Shown piece by piece: positions 12,347 through 25,572 of a stretch of 64,000 nucleotides of DNA; the first letter of the stretch is position 1; each line of letters opens with the position of its first letter. Under the pieces are notes generated by a model. It made no database searches and was not told the origin of the DNA. It saw only the letters and a list, made by a program, of their open reading frames with translations. Location of the stretch: positions 14,074,001 to 14,138,000 of the forward strand of contig CM106586.1 of assembly GCA_048013815.1 (NCBI GenBank), read 5' to 3'. The DNA comes from Setoptus koraiensis (taxonomy: Eukaryota; Arthropoda). A program made the translations under genes and the position numbers.

Positions 12347-13050
12347 CAACAACAATGATAATAATGATAATGATAATAATAATGCGCCGTAATACACAGT
12401 AATACCGGCGACACATAATTGATATCGATGACGGGGTATCCGCTGGGTACGGGTCGGCCCGGTCGGTAATTGGTAAGCAGATGGCCGGCGATGCATGCCG
12501 GTCATGGCGGCCAACCGGCGGCGACACCGCTCAACGAGCGGCCCACCGGCAAGCGCGCACACAAATAGGCCGCCAGCAGACAATATGGAGCAGCTGACTG
12601 GATAGGCCGACATTCGAGAGCATTTATCCGCATTTATCTGCATTTATCCGCATTTGCGTACATGATTGGCTGGCACACAGTGTGCGCAAACGTGAACAAC
12701 AAATAAATTGCAATGAAATAATAATAATAAAATGATTCGCAACGAAATGAAATAAAATCGAAATGAGACCGAGCTCGAAACGAGCGGCCAACAGAGGCCG
12801 GCCGCGGGCCACACCCACGGTACAACCTTGCGCGGCTAATGAGACTAACCAGCTCTCGCTGCGAGCGCCAACAACAACGCCAACAACAACAGCAAGCACG
12901 TATGTTAATCTGTTAATTATAATCGTAATTAACATGGACACGATGATTATATTGATGATGATGCTGATGCTGCTCTCCATTTGTGAGTGCACTGTTTGCA
13001 AATTGAGAGAATAGGATAGTCGCAATAGGAGCACACGTCATACGCCCGAC

Positions 13051-13106
13051 TGACTCGGCCCGACCGACTCGGCCCGACCGACTCGGCCCGACCGACTCGG
13101 CCGGCC
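13051..13106. repeat. 14-bp tandem repeat
   Basis: Four copies of CGACTCGGCCCGAC, with single changes in the first and last. Confidence 0.85.
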
Positions 13107-13278
13107 GCATCGGGCGACCCAAGCGGCAACTTGAGCCATTTGCATCAGGCATTTGGCACACAACACAACGGCAGCCGAGAGAGCAAACCTGTCGTCGTGG
13201 TTGCGCAATTGTTGGCGGCCACTCGCCTATTCGCTCCATTCCGGCGCTGCCATGAATCGAAGCCGCCGCGATGACGCA

Positions 13279-13318
13279 ATCACTGACGCCGAATCAGCGA
13301 TTATTCGGCGCCAGTGAT
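13279..13318. repeat. Hairpin, 16-bp stem with one mismatch
   Basis: Arms at 13279-13294 and 13303-13318 (ATCACTGRCGCCGAAT type) flank an 8-nt loop. A perfect 16-base palindrome, TTCGCGATATCGCGAA, follows at 13357-13372. Confidence 0.9.
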
Positions 13319-14215
13319 AATTCGAGCTTCGACGACTGCTTACATCGGTAACAACATTCGCGATATCGCGAAACAATTAGAATGACTCACATCACTGGCT
13401 TGGCACACATTGTGCAGCAGTGTGCTGCAACCAATCCGCTGCAGCCCCAAACCGGCGCACGAATCGGGTATCTTTTATTCATTGTTAGTACTAGATTTAA
13501 TCTTTGTCGGGCATCGAGTCGGCCCCATTTATTAGAAATCGGCCCAAGTTTAACAGTTTGAGTTTGCACTGACATTAGTACGGAATCAAAATTCAATTCA
13601 CAATTCGAGTTCAACTTGAACTGTTCAAGTGTTAGCTCGGTGATCGAAGAGAGCCGAGCGAGCCAGCAAATAGCCGAGTTGTGACACATAGTTATGCAAC
13701 AGCCCATATTGCGGCGCACATTTTAATGATGGTGGGTGCATCGATGAGTCAGCTGTGCGCATGATTCAAACAATTCCTAGAATCACTGTCACTCCTATCA
13801 TGCCAGTCACCAGCTGACAGCTGACCCATGACAGGTGACACATGACGACACATGACGGGTGACAGATGACAGATGAAAGAGGCGAGCGTTGCATTACGCA
13901 ATACATGGTTGTTGCGTTGCGTTCACTGCGCACTGCTCAACAACCACTGACCACTGACCACTGACCACAAGGCCAACACGCACAACATTTGCTGCATGAG
14001 CGGCCGATGACGCAAAAGTGTGCCCCCTGTGTGCATCATCGGCTCGACACGGCGACGATATTGCTGCTGCTGCTGCTGCAGCTAATTGGTCAGCGAGCCA
14101 ATTAAAGCGACTCGGAATTAGGGTGCCCAGAGGCAAGCCGAGAGTCTCGATCACGATTTAGCGCTCACTGTGTGTGCCAGCGACACTTGCAATAAGGCGC
14201 TTGCTTGATGTGATA

Positions 14216-14320
14216 CGATCGCCAGTGGTCAGCTGACGATCGCCAGTGGTCAGCTGACGATCGCCAGTGGTCAGCTGACGATCGCCAGTGGTCAGCTGAC
14301 GATCGCCAGTGGTCAGCTGA
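14216..14320. repeat. 21-bp tandem repeat, five exact copies
   Basis: Five near-identical units start at 14216, 14237, 14258, 14279 and 14300, each beginning CGATCGCCAGTGG. Each contains the palindrome GTCAGCTGA(C). The near-absence of differences points to recent expansion. Confidence 0.95.
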
Positions 14321-17300
14321 TGATGGCTATCGCGGGCACTGCGGCAATTGGCGTAGTGGCCGCCACTTGTTGATTGACAGCCACTCGATAATTAGCGACA
14401 CCTCAAATACCAAGTGACAGCCGTACGGTGCCGCATATAATTGGGGCTGCCGATTCACGGTGGCGCCAGTTTGGTGGTGGCGCGAACTGTGCAATGCGAT
14501 GACACAATAATTAGCACGCAACAAATTGTGTGCCGATGGTTGTGTGCCGATGGTGGTGTGCCGATTGTCGTGTGCAGCCACTTGCAGCAACAGCAAGACT
14601 CTCTGCTCCGGTCCGAACGGCATTCATGCCACGAATTTCATGGGCATGGGATGCGGCGGGAGGGAGATGGATCCATTAGGGAGATTGTTGGGCATGTTTG
14701 GCGCACAAGCGAACGACGACCAAATAACAAATGGCAACCGTTAATTATGCATAATAGTGGCGGCAATGGAGCATGCATGACGCAACCACCATTATCCGTT
14801 GATTGCGCGCACTGGCAGCGGCACTTGGCTGCGCATATGCGCATATGCGCATATCAGCGGAGCACAGACAGACGGACAGGTGGACGGGCGACCGGGCGAC
14901 CGCGAACGGGCAACCGCGACCGGGCGAACAGGTGATCGGGTGAACAGGTGAACGAGACATGGGAAACACACTTGCGATGGGATAGGCGCACATGACAGGC
15001 GCACACGACGGGCGCACACGACGGGCGCACAGAGCGGAGCACAAGGGGAGGCGCGATGCCGAAACGGCGCCGCTTTGAATGGCGCTGGCAGCACCCAAAC
15101 GCGGCCAAATGACCAGCGCTGCATCGGCTAATGATTGTCAAATTGACCACTGGCGCTGGTCATCATTAGCGCCGACAATTGCGCAGTGTGTGCGCGGCCA
15201 TTATCTCTGTGCCTTACATAACAATAATAATAATGCTATGATCTAATAATAGGTGATGTGTCCGTGTGTGTGTGTGTGTGTGCGACAAGTGCAAGAAAGT
15301 TACATAATCCATGGCCATGGCTGATTGTGTTGGCCTGGCGTGTCGTTAATTGCTTATTTGGCGCTTACTTTGCATTTGCACACGACGGCGTTGATTGCGC
15401 AACATGGGCAAACAATGCGCTCGACAATGCGCTCGACTATGTGACACAAATGTGACAAATATACCGGCAATAGCGCGCAGTTGGATGCAATTGCCGCCAA
15501 TTGTCGAGTTAGCAGCAAGTGTCTCGTTGTGCGGCTCTCTGTCTCGGCAGGTGAGTTGGCGCTGTTGTGGCAGTCGCAGTGAAAATGCGGCCAAGTCGCT
15601 GTCCGACTGTCACACTAATAAGCATGCACAAACAACCACGCCAATGACGCAATTTTGGCTGCCGCTTCCTATTTGGCGCCACTGCCCTATGGCCTGTGAT
15701 GCTGTCACAATCGTTGTGCAACACAATACAGCACGGCGGCCCATTGTGACGGTGGCAATGTTACGCATTACGCAACATTGTTGCATTGCTGCATTTTAAG
15801 TTGTAATAAGTTACAAGTTGCATTTTACAAGTTGCGACAGCCGCTCACTGTTGCTGTCAGCGCCGCTTGCGCCAGCAGCTAATTGAAGGCTCGCCGTCAC
15901 CGCGGCCGGTCTTGCCAGCCCTGCGACACACACATCAACTGTGGCCCGAGCGGCGCACAGGTGAGCGCAGGTGAGCTCGGGTGGGCCGAGCGGCGAGCGC
16001 CCCAACGTGAGTGTTACGCAAATAACAATTAAATGAGCAGTCAATTTATTCTCGGCGCTCGCCTCCGACGAGTAACATTGCGATTGTTTGTCGCTCTTTT
16101 GGCCACCACTTTGACTACTGCTGACCCATGCCATGTGGCCACGCTATCGGCATGCCATGGCCGCCGCACAGGTAGCCGGCCGGCCAGCCAGCACAGGTAG
16201 TTGCGCAATGAGCGTCTAATGATACACACACACAACGTATATATTATTATATATTACGTAATCTAATTGTGGAACAAGCGAAGCGTTGTCGCACACTTAT
16301 CATCAGCATCATGTTTGTCATGTAAATCGAGTTGCGCTCGTCGCCCATTCAGTCTCTTCTCCACTCACCTGTATTGTGGCTCGTCTGGCCAGCTTGGCAT
16401 ACACAACGTATACATTATGTATATATTATGTATATACATGATGTATATACTATGTGTGTATGGGGCATAATAGGTGGCGCGCTGTTCATTTTGATTTAGA
16501 TCGAGCGCTCACTTCATGTCACAATGGCCGGCCGGCCGAGCCGATTCGGCGGGCCGCCAATTGCTGCTTGCAAACGACCAAAACTGCGACCGACCAAAGC
16601 AAAAGCGGCCAAAGCAAAAACGGCCGAAGCAAAAGCGACCAAAGCAAAAATGACCAAGGCGAAAATGACCAAAACTGCGACTGGCCAAGGAACGCGCCGA
16701 CCGACCGACCGACCGGCCGACAAACATCGCGAATCAATTCTTCAGAGCGAGAAACAACCAACACATCAAAATGGCCGCTGCGCGCCGCGTCGGGCCGGTG
16801 TCAGGGCCGGCAAAAAGTCATTTCATTTTATACTCACTGTCTCTGTAATATAATATCATATAATGTTGTATAATAATAATGTTATACAATGTTATATAAC
16901 AACTACAGGTTTGCTCGCTCGCCTAACGCAAGCTCGCCCGTCCAGGCCGGCACAGCCGACGAAAGGTGTACGAATGGCCGATAGACTGGCCGAGCTCATT
17001 TTATTTTATTGCCTAATAGTTGGCCAGTTTCTGCTGGACAACAACAACACCAGCAACAACACCAGCAACAACAGCAACAGCCACAACAGCAACAGCCACA
17101 ACAGCAACTACAGCAACAACAACAGCAACAACAACAACAACTTGTAATTGTAATTGTAATCCTACAACTACACTGCTCGTTAGTTGTAAGCACAAGTTAA
17201 CTATCACAATTAGTTGTTGTTGTTGTTGTTGTAGCTCAACTTTATAATTAACACACTAAGGTCAATGTGCTTCGCGCTCCCCCGCAATGGCCCGATGGCT

Positions 17301-17913
17301 GCTGCGCCCAACAGTGCCGGCCAGAGTCGGGCCGCGCCACGCCTCCGCTCTCTAGCGGACCGATTTGGTCCCGTACTGGTTGGACCGGAAGTGGTCACAT
17401 CCAATGAGCAAGGCAAACCGACACAAGCCGACACAGGATGCCAACAGGTGACAACTGATTCGCGCTCCTGCTGCCGCTGCCTTTGCCTTTGCCGCCGCCT
17501 CGTCAGCTGATTGTCAGTTGGGCAACAGTTTGACAGTGCGCATGACCGTCGTCCACTGGCCACTGTGCGAGGGCCTCCCCTTTTCGGGCCTCACTGCTCG
17601 CTTCGGGCCCCGCTGCTCGCTTGTGGCCCGACAGCTGATCGGGCCCATCCAAGTACAAACTGTATAATGTTTCTCCGCAGAGGCACAGAGTTGCGTAATG
17701 GCGCACACACACACAAATAGTATCACAGTTTATTGCATCAATTGTGCGTTGCGCGATTGGCGTCACGTAATGCACGTAACGTCAACTGCGCACCGTTATT
17801 GTAACATTATTTCTACTGCCGTTGTTGCTGTTGTTGCTGTTGCTGTTGTTGTTGTTGCTGTTGTTGCCGTTGTTGTCGTTGCTGTTGTTGTTGTCGTTGC
17901 TGTTGTTGTTGTC

Positions 17914-17953
<40 letters not shown>

Positions 17954-20120
17954 TTGCTGTTGCTGTTGTTGCCGTTGTTGTCGTTGATGTTGTAGTTGTC
18001 GTTGTTGTTGTTGTTGCCGTTGTTGGCCGACAACAACGGCCACCGACAACGGCCTTGTGTGGGGCGCCCAGAGAAGATTATCGATTGACTTAATGGAATT
18101 ATTTTGTATTCATTTTGCCGTTTGGCCGCTCGGCTCGCCTTGCCAGAATGGCTGCTGCTGATTTGCTCGCTCGCTGGCTCGCCGGCAGGGGACGCTTTCG
18201 AGCTGGCCAAGTCACGATTTGCGAGCGACGAAATCGGAGCGTATGAAGCGCCATAAGTGACACACACACAAGGGCGACACTGGCGCAAATTGTCGCCCGG
18301 CACCTCGCTTGCCGTTGTTGTTGCCGTTGCTGTTGCCGTTGTCGAGTGGCCCCGACGAGCGGCACAGTGGCAATCGCGGGCGCAGAGTCAGCCACAATCT
18401 GTGCCCCGGCCGGCAGATAGCGAGACGGCAAACACTTAGTTACTGGAGCCGCTTTTTATTATTGTTGCTGCTGTTTGCGCGCCTAATGCACACAACGTAA
18501 CAGTATAACGGCGCACCGAGCTCAGGGGCGAGCTCGGCGAGCTCGCCGGGCCTGACGGGCAAAACGGGATCCGGTTATTGCGGGCCCGTTGCGTCTGTTG
18601 TGTTTTGGTCGTTTGGCGGCGCCGCCGGCGAGACGGCCAATGATGGTCGGCAGTGGAGCGCGGGCTAATGCTCCCATTGCACAGGACTGGCACGACATAC
18701 AAACTGGCGCACATGTGCCGAGGGCCAACTGTCAACCGGCCGGTCAGCTGATCGGAGAAGTGCCCCAGCACTGGCCCAAATTGCAAACGGCGCATAGACA
18801 GTGAACATAAATTTTGAGCGCCCGCTCGACAGTCGGACGCGTACAACGCGGATTCACGCTTGAAAATCGGGCTAAATTCTCTCCAACTGACCACAAGTGT
18901 TTTGAACCAAATTTGTATGGCTGGCTGGCCGGCCGGCGAAAATGCCCCCCCCCCAAAAAAAAAAAAAAAATGGCTGGCAGCTCGCCAATTGTCGGCCGCT
19001 CATCAGCTGATTGAGTTGACAGGCAGCTGGACACGTCAGTGGGGCTGCGTTGGTAGTATGCAAATATGCGTTTGCGACACTGTGCTGGCCTGCGCAACCG
19101 GCAACAATCCGTTCGGGGGCCGCTAGCTCGGGCTCGCCAGTGCCCGCCAGCGCACAAAAAGCCCCATCGCGTCTGTGCCGGCTTGCGTCTGTGCCGGCTC
19201 ACTCGGGCCCCGGCAGCCAAGCTCCATTGGCAGCGGCTATTCATTATGTCGCGGCCCATAGCGTCACGCTTCACTAGCTGTGCGCCACATGTGACTGTGC
19301 CATTGAGTCGGCCCCAAATGCCGCTGGCCACTACGCCGGCCCGGCGGCGAGCTCTGTGCCGCGCTGCGCCACTAGGTGCTGTTTGAGTGCACAGCAGGGC
19401 GACTATAGCGGCGATTGCGACTCGTGCGCGTCATGTTATTGCGACTTGTGTGCGCCATGTTATGGCGCTCGCTGATCGCGTTTGATCGCGATAACGGCTT
19501 ATAACGGGTTTGCGCACACACGCACAACAGAACCGTTATGGGCCCCGTTATGTGTGTGCACAACTGCAGCGCGGCACAAATGACCGGATGCCGGGCGCAT
19601 CGAGGTGGCAGGCTTGCGCTGCCGGCCCAAATGCTGCGCCTCAAATGGCGCTCCGGCCAAATGGGCCCGTGGCACGGGCTTGCGCGGGGCGCCGGCCAGC
19701 GGGCATGGATTTTTCAAGTTGTAAGTTGCAATTTGCAACGTTGTACCAACTGGCGCCAGATCATTTCAGATAATTATCCGACGGCGGGCCCAATGTGGCG
19801 GGCCTCGCACAAGCGCCCGCGCTGGCGGCCCGTCTTGGCTGGCGGCGCCGGCCGGGGCCGGGCCGAAAAAAGTGGACTGCGGCGCAGACAAACAACGGAA
19901 TGTCACTGCTTGTAGCCGGTCCATTATTATCTGGAGGCCGGGTACGATATTGCAGTGCACAACTACTTTTATAAGTCTCAAATGACCCATAAAATGAGCA
20001 AAATAATTGGCTCGGCTGGCCTCTAAGCACACGCGCACAAACACGTACGCGGGCCGCACAACGGCGCGCCGTTGCTTGTCGGCGAGCTTGTGCTGTGCGT
20101 GTGGCTGTTGTTGCCGGTTT

Positions 20121-20173
20121 TGCGCTGTTGTTGCCGGTTTTGGGGCGCCCCAAAACCGGCAGTCAACAGCGCA
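20121..20173. repeat. 53-bp near-perfect inverted repeat
   Basis: Positions 20132-20161 form a perfect 30-bp palindrome centred between 20146 and 20147 (core GGTTTTGGGGCGCCCCAAAA). After a 1/2-nt internal mismatch, TGCGCTGTTG (20121-20130) pairs with 20164-20173. Part of the left arm is also a direct duplicate of 20105-20120. There is no loop, so it could extrude as a cruciform. Confidence 0.95.
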
Positions 20174-22834
20174 GTCAAGCCGGCGCGCACTAGTTGTAAT
20201 GGCGGGCGGGCCGCTAATGGTGCCCGGCCAACTTATAACTTGCTTTGTTGTGTGCGGTGATATATGTTTTTGATTGGACCCGGCCAATGGTCGCCAATGG
20301 TTTTATATCTGGCAATCTAGCCATCGAGCGATCATCATCGGCCCCACTGGCGGCTCCGCTTGGGCCCCGTTCTCCGCTGCAGCTACGACTAGCGCGCCCC
20401 TACATCGTAGAGTGCGCAACTTGTCTTGTGTCCGGTGGCGAGTCGGCTCGAGGGCTACTCATCATCATCGGCCGCTGGCGCGACCCGGCAAACGCTGGCG
20501 AGCGCACAAAAGAGCCGAGCGAGTTACATAACACCGGCGACGGCAGCGGCTCGCCCATTACGCAAGCAAATGTAAATTGAGTAAAATAATCTGAGTGCGG
20601 ATCAGGTACGCGCACGGGCTTTAATGGCGGCGCCCGGCCGCTCGCCGGCCCGAGCAGCTTGCCGGGTGGCCGCGGGCGCCCTAGGCCGGACACTGACTAT
20701 GAATGAGACAGACACCGGGCCAGACAGGGCCGCCAAATGGTGTTTACCCGTTGGTAACTTTTCTCAAAAGGGGGGGCCCAGCCAGCACGAATTTGGCCAA
20801 CAACAAACACGGAATGGCTCCCTTTTTGTCCGCTCCCGTCTCCGCTCACTTGTCTCAATTGGCCCACCAGTGAGTGCCTGATCAAGCATCAACGATAAAA
20901 GTAATATTTAAGTTTATTTTTCGTCCAGTCTACAATTTATAGGCAAACAATTTATTCATGTCCATGCCCGAGCCGGCGCCCGGCACCGGTCCGCTGTGTG
21001 TTTGTCTTGCATGCCCGGCGCAAAAAGCCGGCCAGACCCGAACAGGCGGCCGGGCGCCCCAAAAGAGGCGAAGATGGAGAACGGGCAACGGTTGCACGGC
21101 CGCCATGCGCTTCCTGACGCGCCCCGCGACAATTTCCGACGTTTCGCGGCCGGTTCCGTGCGGGCCGGCCGGCTCCACTGCTGCTTCGGCCGGCCCCACT
21201 TGTGCTTCGGCCTGCTCCACTGTGCAGCCCGGGCGAGCGGCCGACCGAACAAATTTATGGCCGGCCAGATATGTATTGCAGTCAGGTAAGCGGCGGGCCG
21301 GCTCCGCTGGGCGCCGTACTGATCCGCCGTTTGAGCGGTAATTTATACACACCAATAACTAGCAATAATTGGACGACTCTCCTTTTCTGTCGGGTCTGTT
21401 GCCCCGTGGGCCAGTGCGCCACAACCGCCCAGACCAACGCCAAGATGACGCCGATAGCTGGCAGCTTTGTTTGCTCATTTGGGCGTAGCTCTGTTTGTTT
21501 TCACTCGTTGATAAACAAACTGCCAAGTCGCCAATTCCGCCGACATCCGAATCATCGCAACTGCGCCGCTCGATATTCGGGATATCGCGAAAATATCGAG
21601 CCGATATTCGGGATATCGGCGAAATGCGAACGATTCACAAATGAATATTGTTCTTGTTCCGACCGGCAGTTTGCTCTTTTTTTTTTGTTTAAACAAATTT
21701 AAAAAATTGCAACAACGACCGTTTCATGTTTGTCGGGCCGCCACTAACCGGGCCGACAAGCCCGTCGCCCGTTGCGATCTGTCACAAGCGCCAATAGTGA
21801 TGTCAGCCAAAATGATGTCGGCAATAAAGATGAGTTGTTGTCGCAACTCGCGAAATTAAGCGCACAAATGTCACAACCTGGCAAACTGTTGGCGCAAACT
21901 GTTTTGCCACAAACGTCAGCCGCATTCGCCAGAAATACGAGAGATCAGATAATCAATAATATCTGATATCTATCCCTCTGATATCGAGAATGGTGCGTTT
22001 GCGCTGCGATCGAGCGACGCAAATTGCGGCCGCCAGTCGACGGGCGCATTGATTGCGCTCAATCAATTAACGAGCAAGCCCGAATGGGAAGTTTAAATTA
22101 TGGTAATGCATCCAGCGACAGCGGCCACAGATATCGGGTAGCCGGCAAGGGGCGTGACTTGTGCCCGCGGGTGGGCGCGAAACCGGGCGATCGGACGGAT
22201 ATGGCGCAGTTAATATCCGTTGGCGGGCTCCGTCCCGGGAACGTTGTAACGATGCTCGCTGTAAATGGGCACAAACACAAAAGTGTTCTCTTTGATGCCA
22301 AACACACACACACACACACGCACACGCTTCCTTTGGTGCGGGCCCGCACCGTGGACCCGTGCGGCATTTTGGTGGCCATGATGGTGATCAGCGTCATCAT
22401 TTCCTCCACAATGATCCGTCCCTTTCTCCGCTCCCTTTCAGTTGTTGCCTCTTTGCCTCCCGCTCTCTATATATAGCTCCCTCTCTCTCTGTACACATCT
22501 CCCTCTCTCTGTATATTGCTCCCCCTCTCTGTATATAGCTGGCTCTCTCTCTCTCTCTCTCTCTGGGTTGGCACGCAAAAAACAGATCGCTAGGTACTTG
22601 CGCCGGGCCCATGCTAATAGAGAGATAACAACAAAAACGGGGCGCCGATCTAACGAGCATCAGCGCGAATTTGTCTCTTATCAGATGGGCCGGCATTGTC
22701 ATTGGCTGGCTGGCTGGCTGGCCGTTGGGCACGACGCGACTAAACGGGCGCCCGGCGAAGAATGGAGATTTTTTCAACGGGCGCCAGATTCGTTTCTTGG
22801 GGCGACAAATGAATCGGATGATCATTTAGCCGTG

Positions 22835-22876
<42 letters not shown>

Positions 22877-23725
22877 TACACGCGACCGACCAAATGGGTT
22901 CCGCGGATCCGATCGGTCCCCAGCCGTCGGTCATGCCGCGCGACGACGGCCGCCAAAAGCCTCGGGCCGCCCATATGGCCCGACGCATTATTGTGCGCGG
23001 CGGAGACGTTGCCAACACTCACTAACGACTTGAAAAAAAGTAACCCATTTCCATGGGCCGACACCGTCGTTCGCTGGGCACCACATATATCTGAGCAATG
23101 CCGGTTTTTGTACCGTGGCGGCTAGGTGCCGGGCGCCGGCCAAAACGACGGCTCTGGGTGTGTCAGCCGCTGACTTGTGAGCTGCCAAAAGCAGAAAAAT
23201 GAGATTAATGCCAGATTAATAGTTTTTTCTCCCGCTTTCTCTGGGGTTTTCGAGGCGCCGTCGGCGCGGCCTCGTCTGCGAAGTTGGACGGCGCCCGTTC
23301 GTGGGGGCGCCCCAGGTGCTTGTGCACCGTCCACGGCCCTCTATTGATGGCCGGCTTGTCCGCCGAGATACGCCGGCGCCACTCGCCAGCACAACAACGG
23401 GCCAGCCAATTTTAGGGCCAATTTTGGGCCGCCCAAAGCGTGGGCCGCCCAGACCTGGGGCCGCTCACAAAGACAAAGACCGGCCTAATTCAGTCCTAAT
23501 TCGCTAGCGTGCCCGTTCGTCTGGCCAGCGGGATTATATTATTATGTTGTCGTGTGCGCGCTAAAACGTCGTCTGATAAAACTGGCCTATCTTGTAATTG
23601 GTCGCCTAGCGCTAATAGCCGTTGGTGGCGGCATCATGTAAGCGCCGGCCCGCTATCTAGCCCGTTATCTCGCCCCCTAGTCGGCCCGGACTGCAGTCGG
23701 CCCGTGCGGACTGTCGGACCACAGA

Positions 23726-23761
23726 CTCATGCAGTCGGGCCTGGGCGCCCGACTGTATGAG
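23726..23761. repeat. Hairpin, 15-bp stem
   Basis: CTCATGCAGTCGGGC (23726-23740) pairs with 23747-23761 across a 6-nt loop, with one G:T-type position. Confidence 0.9.
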
Positions 23762-25491
23762 CCGTCCGCTCAGCCGACCGGGCCCGACTCATCCAGTTGG
23801 CTCGGGCCCGGTCGGTCCGGCGCGGCGCAGTGCGGTCCAGTGGGCGGCCGGTGGTGTCGGCGCCCATTGTCGCTCGGCGCAATATGTTTGGCGCAAGCGC
23901 AACATATCTGTGCATCGAGTCGGAACGGGCCCGACTATGCCAGACACGGATTTAGAACTGCACACGACAAGACAAAGTGCACGATTGTTTCCGCTTTGTC
24001 TCGGTGATGCCGTCTATCAAGTTACAAGCCGGCACGCACATCACACAACCGGCACAGCGCCGCCAAAAGTGCAATTATGTGCCGGCGCTGTTTTTGTTGG
24101 CGCGCGTATGCGTATTGCGCACTGCGGACAGCGGATTGAAATTGCCCGCGGATGCGCGCAACACTTAGCCGGCCTGGCGGGGCGGGCGGCAATTGCAATT
24201 TTGGGGCGCACAAGTGTAGCGAAATCGTTGAAACGAAACGAAACTAAACGCTACAAAACGCGCACCGCCGCTCGCTTCCTCTGAGCGGGCCGCCAAGACG
24301 CACGCAGCGCGCCGGCCCGGCCAGGGGGCGCTCGGGCCGGCGCTGACCTTGAAATTGCCATCGAGCCGGCGGCCAGTTTGTTGGCCAGATCGGCCAGCCA
24401 GATAGTTGGCTGGCGGGCTTAGAAGGGGGATTTATCTCGTTGCGTTGTGTGGCGCCACTGACACTGGCACGCGTTTAAGCACGCTCCTCGCGGCTGCTAT
24501 CAGTGCCCGTTGGCTTTGTGTTGGGGCCCGTCGAGCTTGTTAGATCTCGTCGATCTTTGTGCGCTTCGTGTCGCCTCGCTCGCTGGCTGGCTGGCAAGCT
24601 CGCTCGGGTGTGTGTGGCTAACTGTCAATTACTGTCACACACACACACACACACACACACTCACTGCTGAAAATACCCGCATGCTCTTGGGAGAGGCGGC
24701 GGCGAACAATGGGAGCACAACAATGCGACAGCACGATAATGCCACAGCGACAATGGGAGAGCGGCGGGAGGCCAGTGGGAGGCGCTGGGAGACGGTGGGA
24801 GAAAGCGCTTGCGGACAGCGGCCGGCGGCTTGTGTGACGCAATGGCGTTTTGTGTGCCGGTTGGCGGCCCGGCCACACCAAAACGACCGAATCAGCTGAC
24901 AGCGGCTGTCGGTGGGCAAGGCCGGGTTGGCAGCCGGCCAACGAGCAGCGCCAGTCGCCATGGCGACCGCTAGATTATGCCCGGCGAGCCGGCCGGCCGC
25001 TCACTGGCTGACAAGCGCCGTTTTGGGGGGCTGTGGCTGCCCCCGAAGCAGCGAGCACATTGTAATGGCACAACAATAAGTAATAGGCGCACAGTGTGCG
25101 CGCCGGCCGGCAGCCACTCCTTCCTGTTTCTTCGAGTTTCGCGTACGTTAGTTATTACATAATACAATACGTATAATATAATGTAGCAACGACAACAGCT
25201 AACGGCGCCGGCTGGCGGGGGCCTCAGCGCGGGCTCGACTGGCGGGGCCTCAGCGCGCCGGCCAGACAGCGCCGGACGGACAGCGGCGGGCGCACGGCAG
25301 CGGACGGGTGCGCCTGTAAGGGAGCGCACAGGCAGACAGATAGGTTTTGTTGGGGGCGCACGTCATTCATTGATGTCACACGCATTCACATTTGGGCCAA
25401 TTGCCAGCGGAATAACATTTAGCGTCGGGCGCACCGTTTAGCCGGCCTGGCCGGCTTAGCGGCCCGACGTAGCCGGCGACACGACACAAAC

Positions 25492-25572
25492 GCAACAAAC
25501 GCAGCAAACGCAACAAACGCAACAAACGCAACAAACGCAACAAACGCAACAAACGCAGCAAACGTAACAAAC
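25492..25572. repeat. 9-bp tandem repeat
   Basis: About nine copies of CAACAAACG, with CAGCAAACG and TAACAAACG variants at the edges. Confidence 0.85.

Noticed and set aside
20930-21355. 141-codon minus-strand frame followed by an AATAAA-like signal near 20918, with competing plus-strand frames ending near a GTAAGC at 21288
   Set aside because: Three frames are open over the same GC-rich bases, no ATG fits the minus-strand frame, and nothing resembles a known family. A gene end is possible but not supported.
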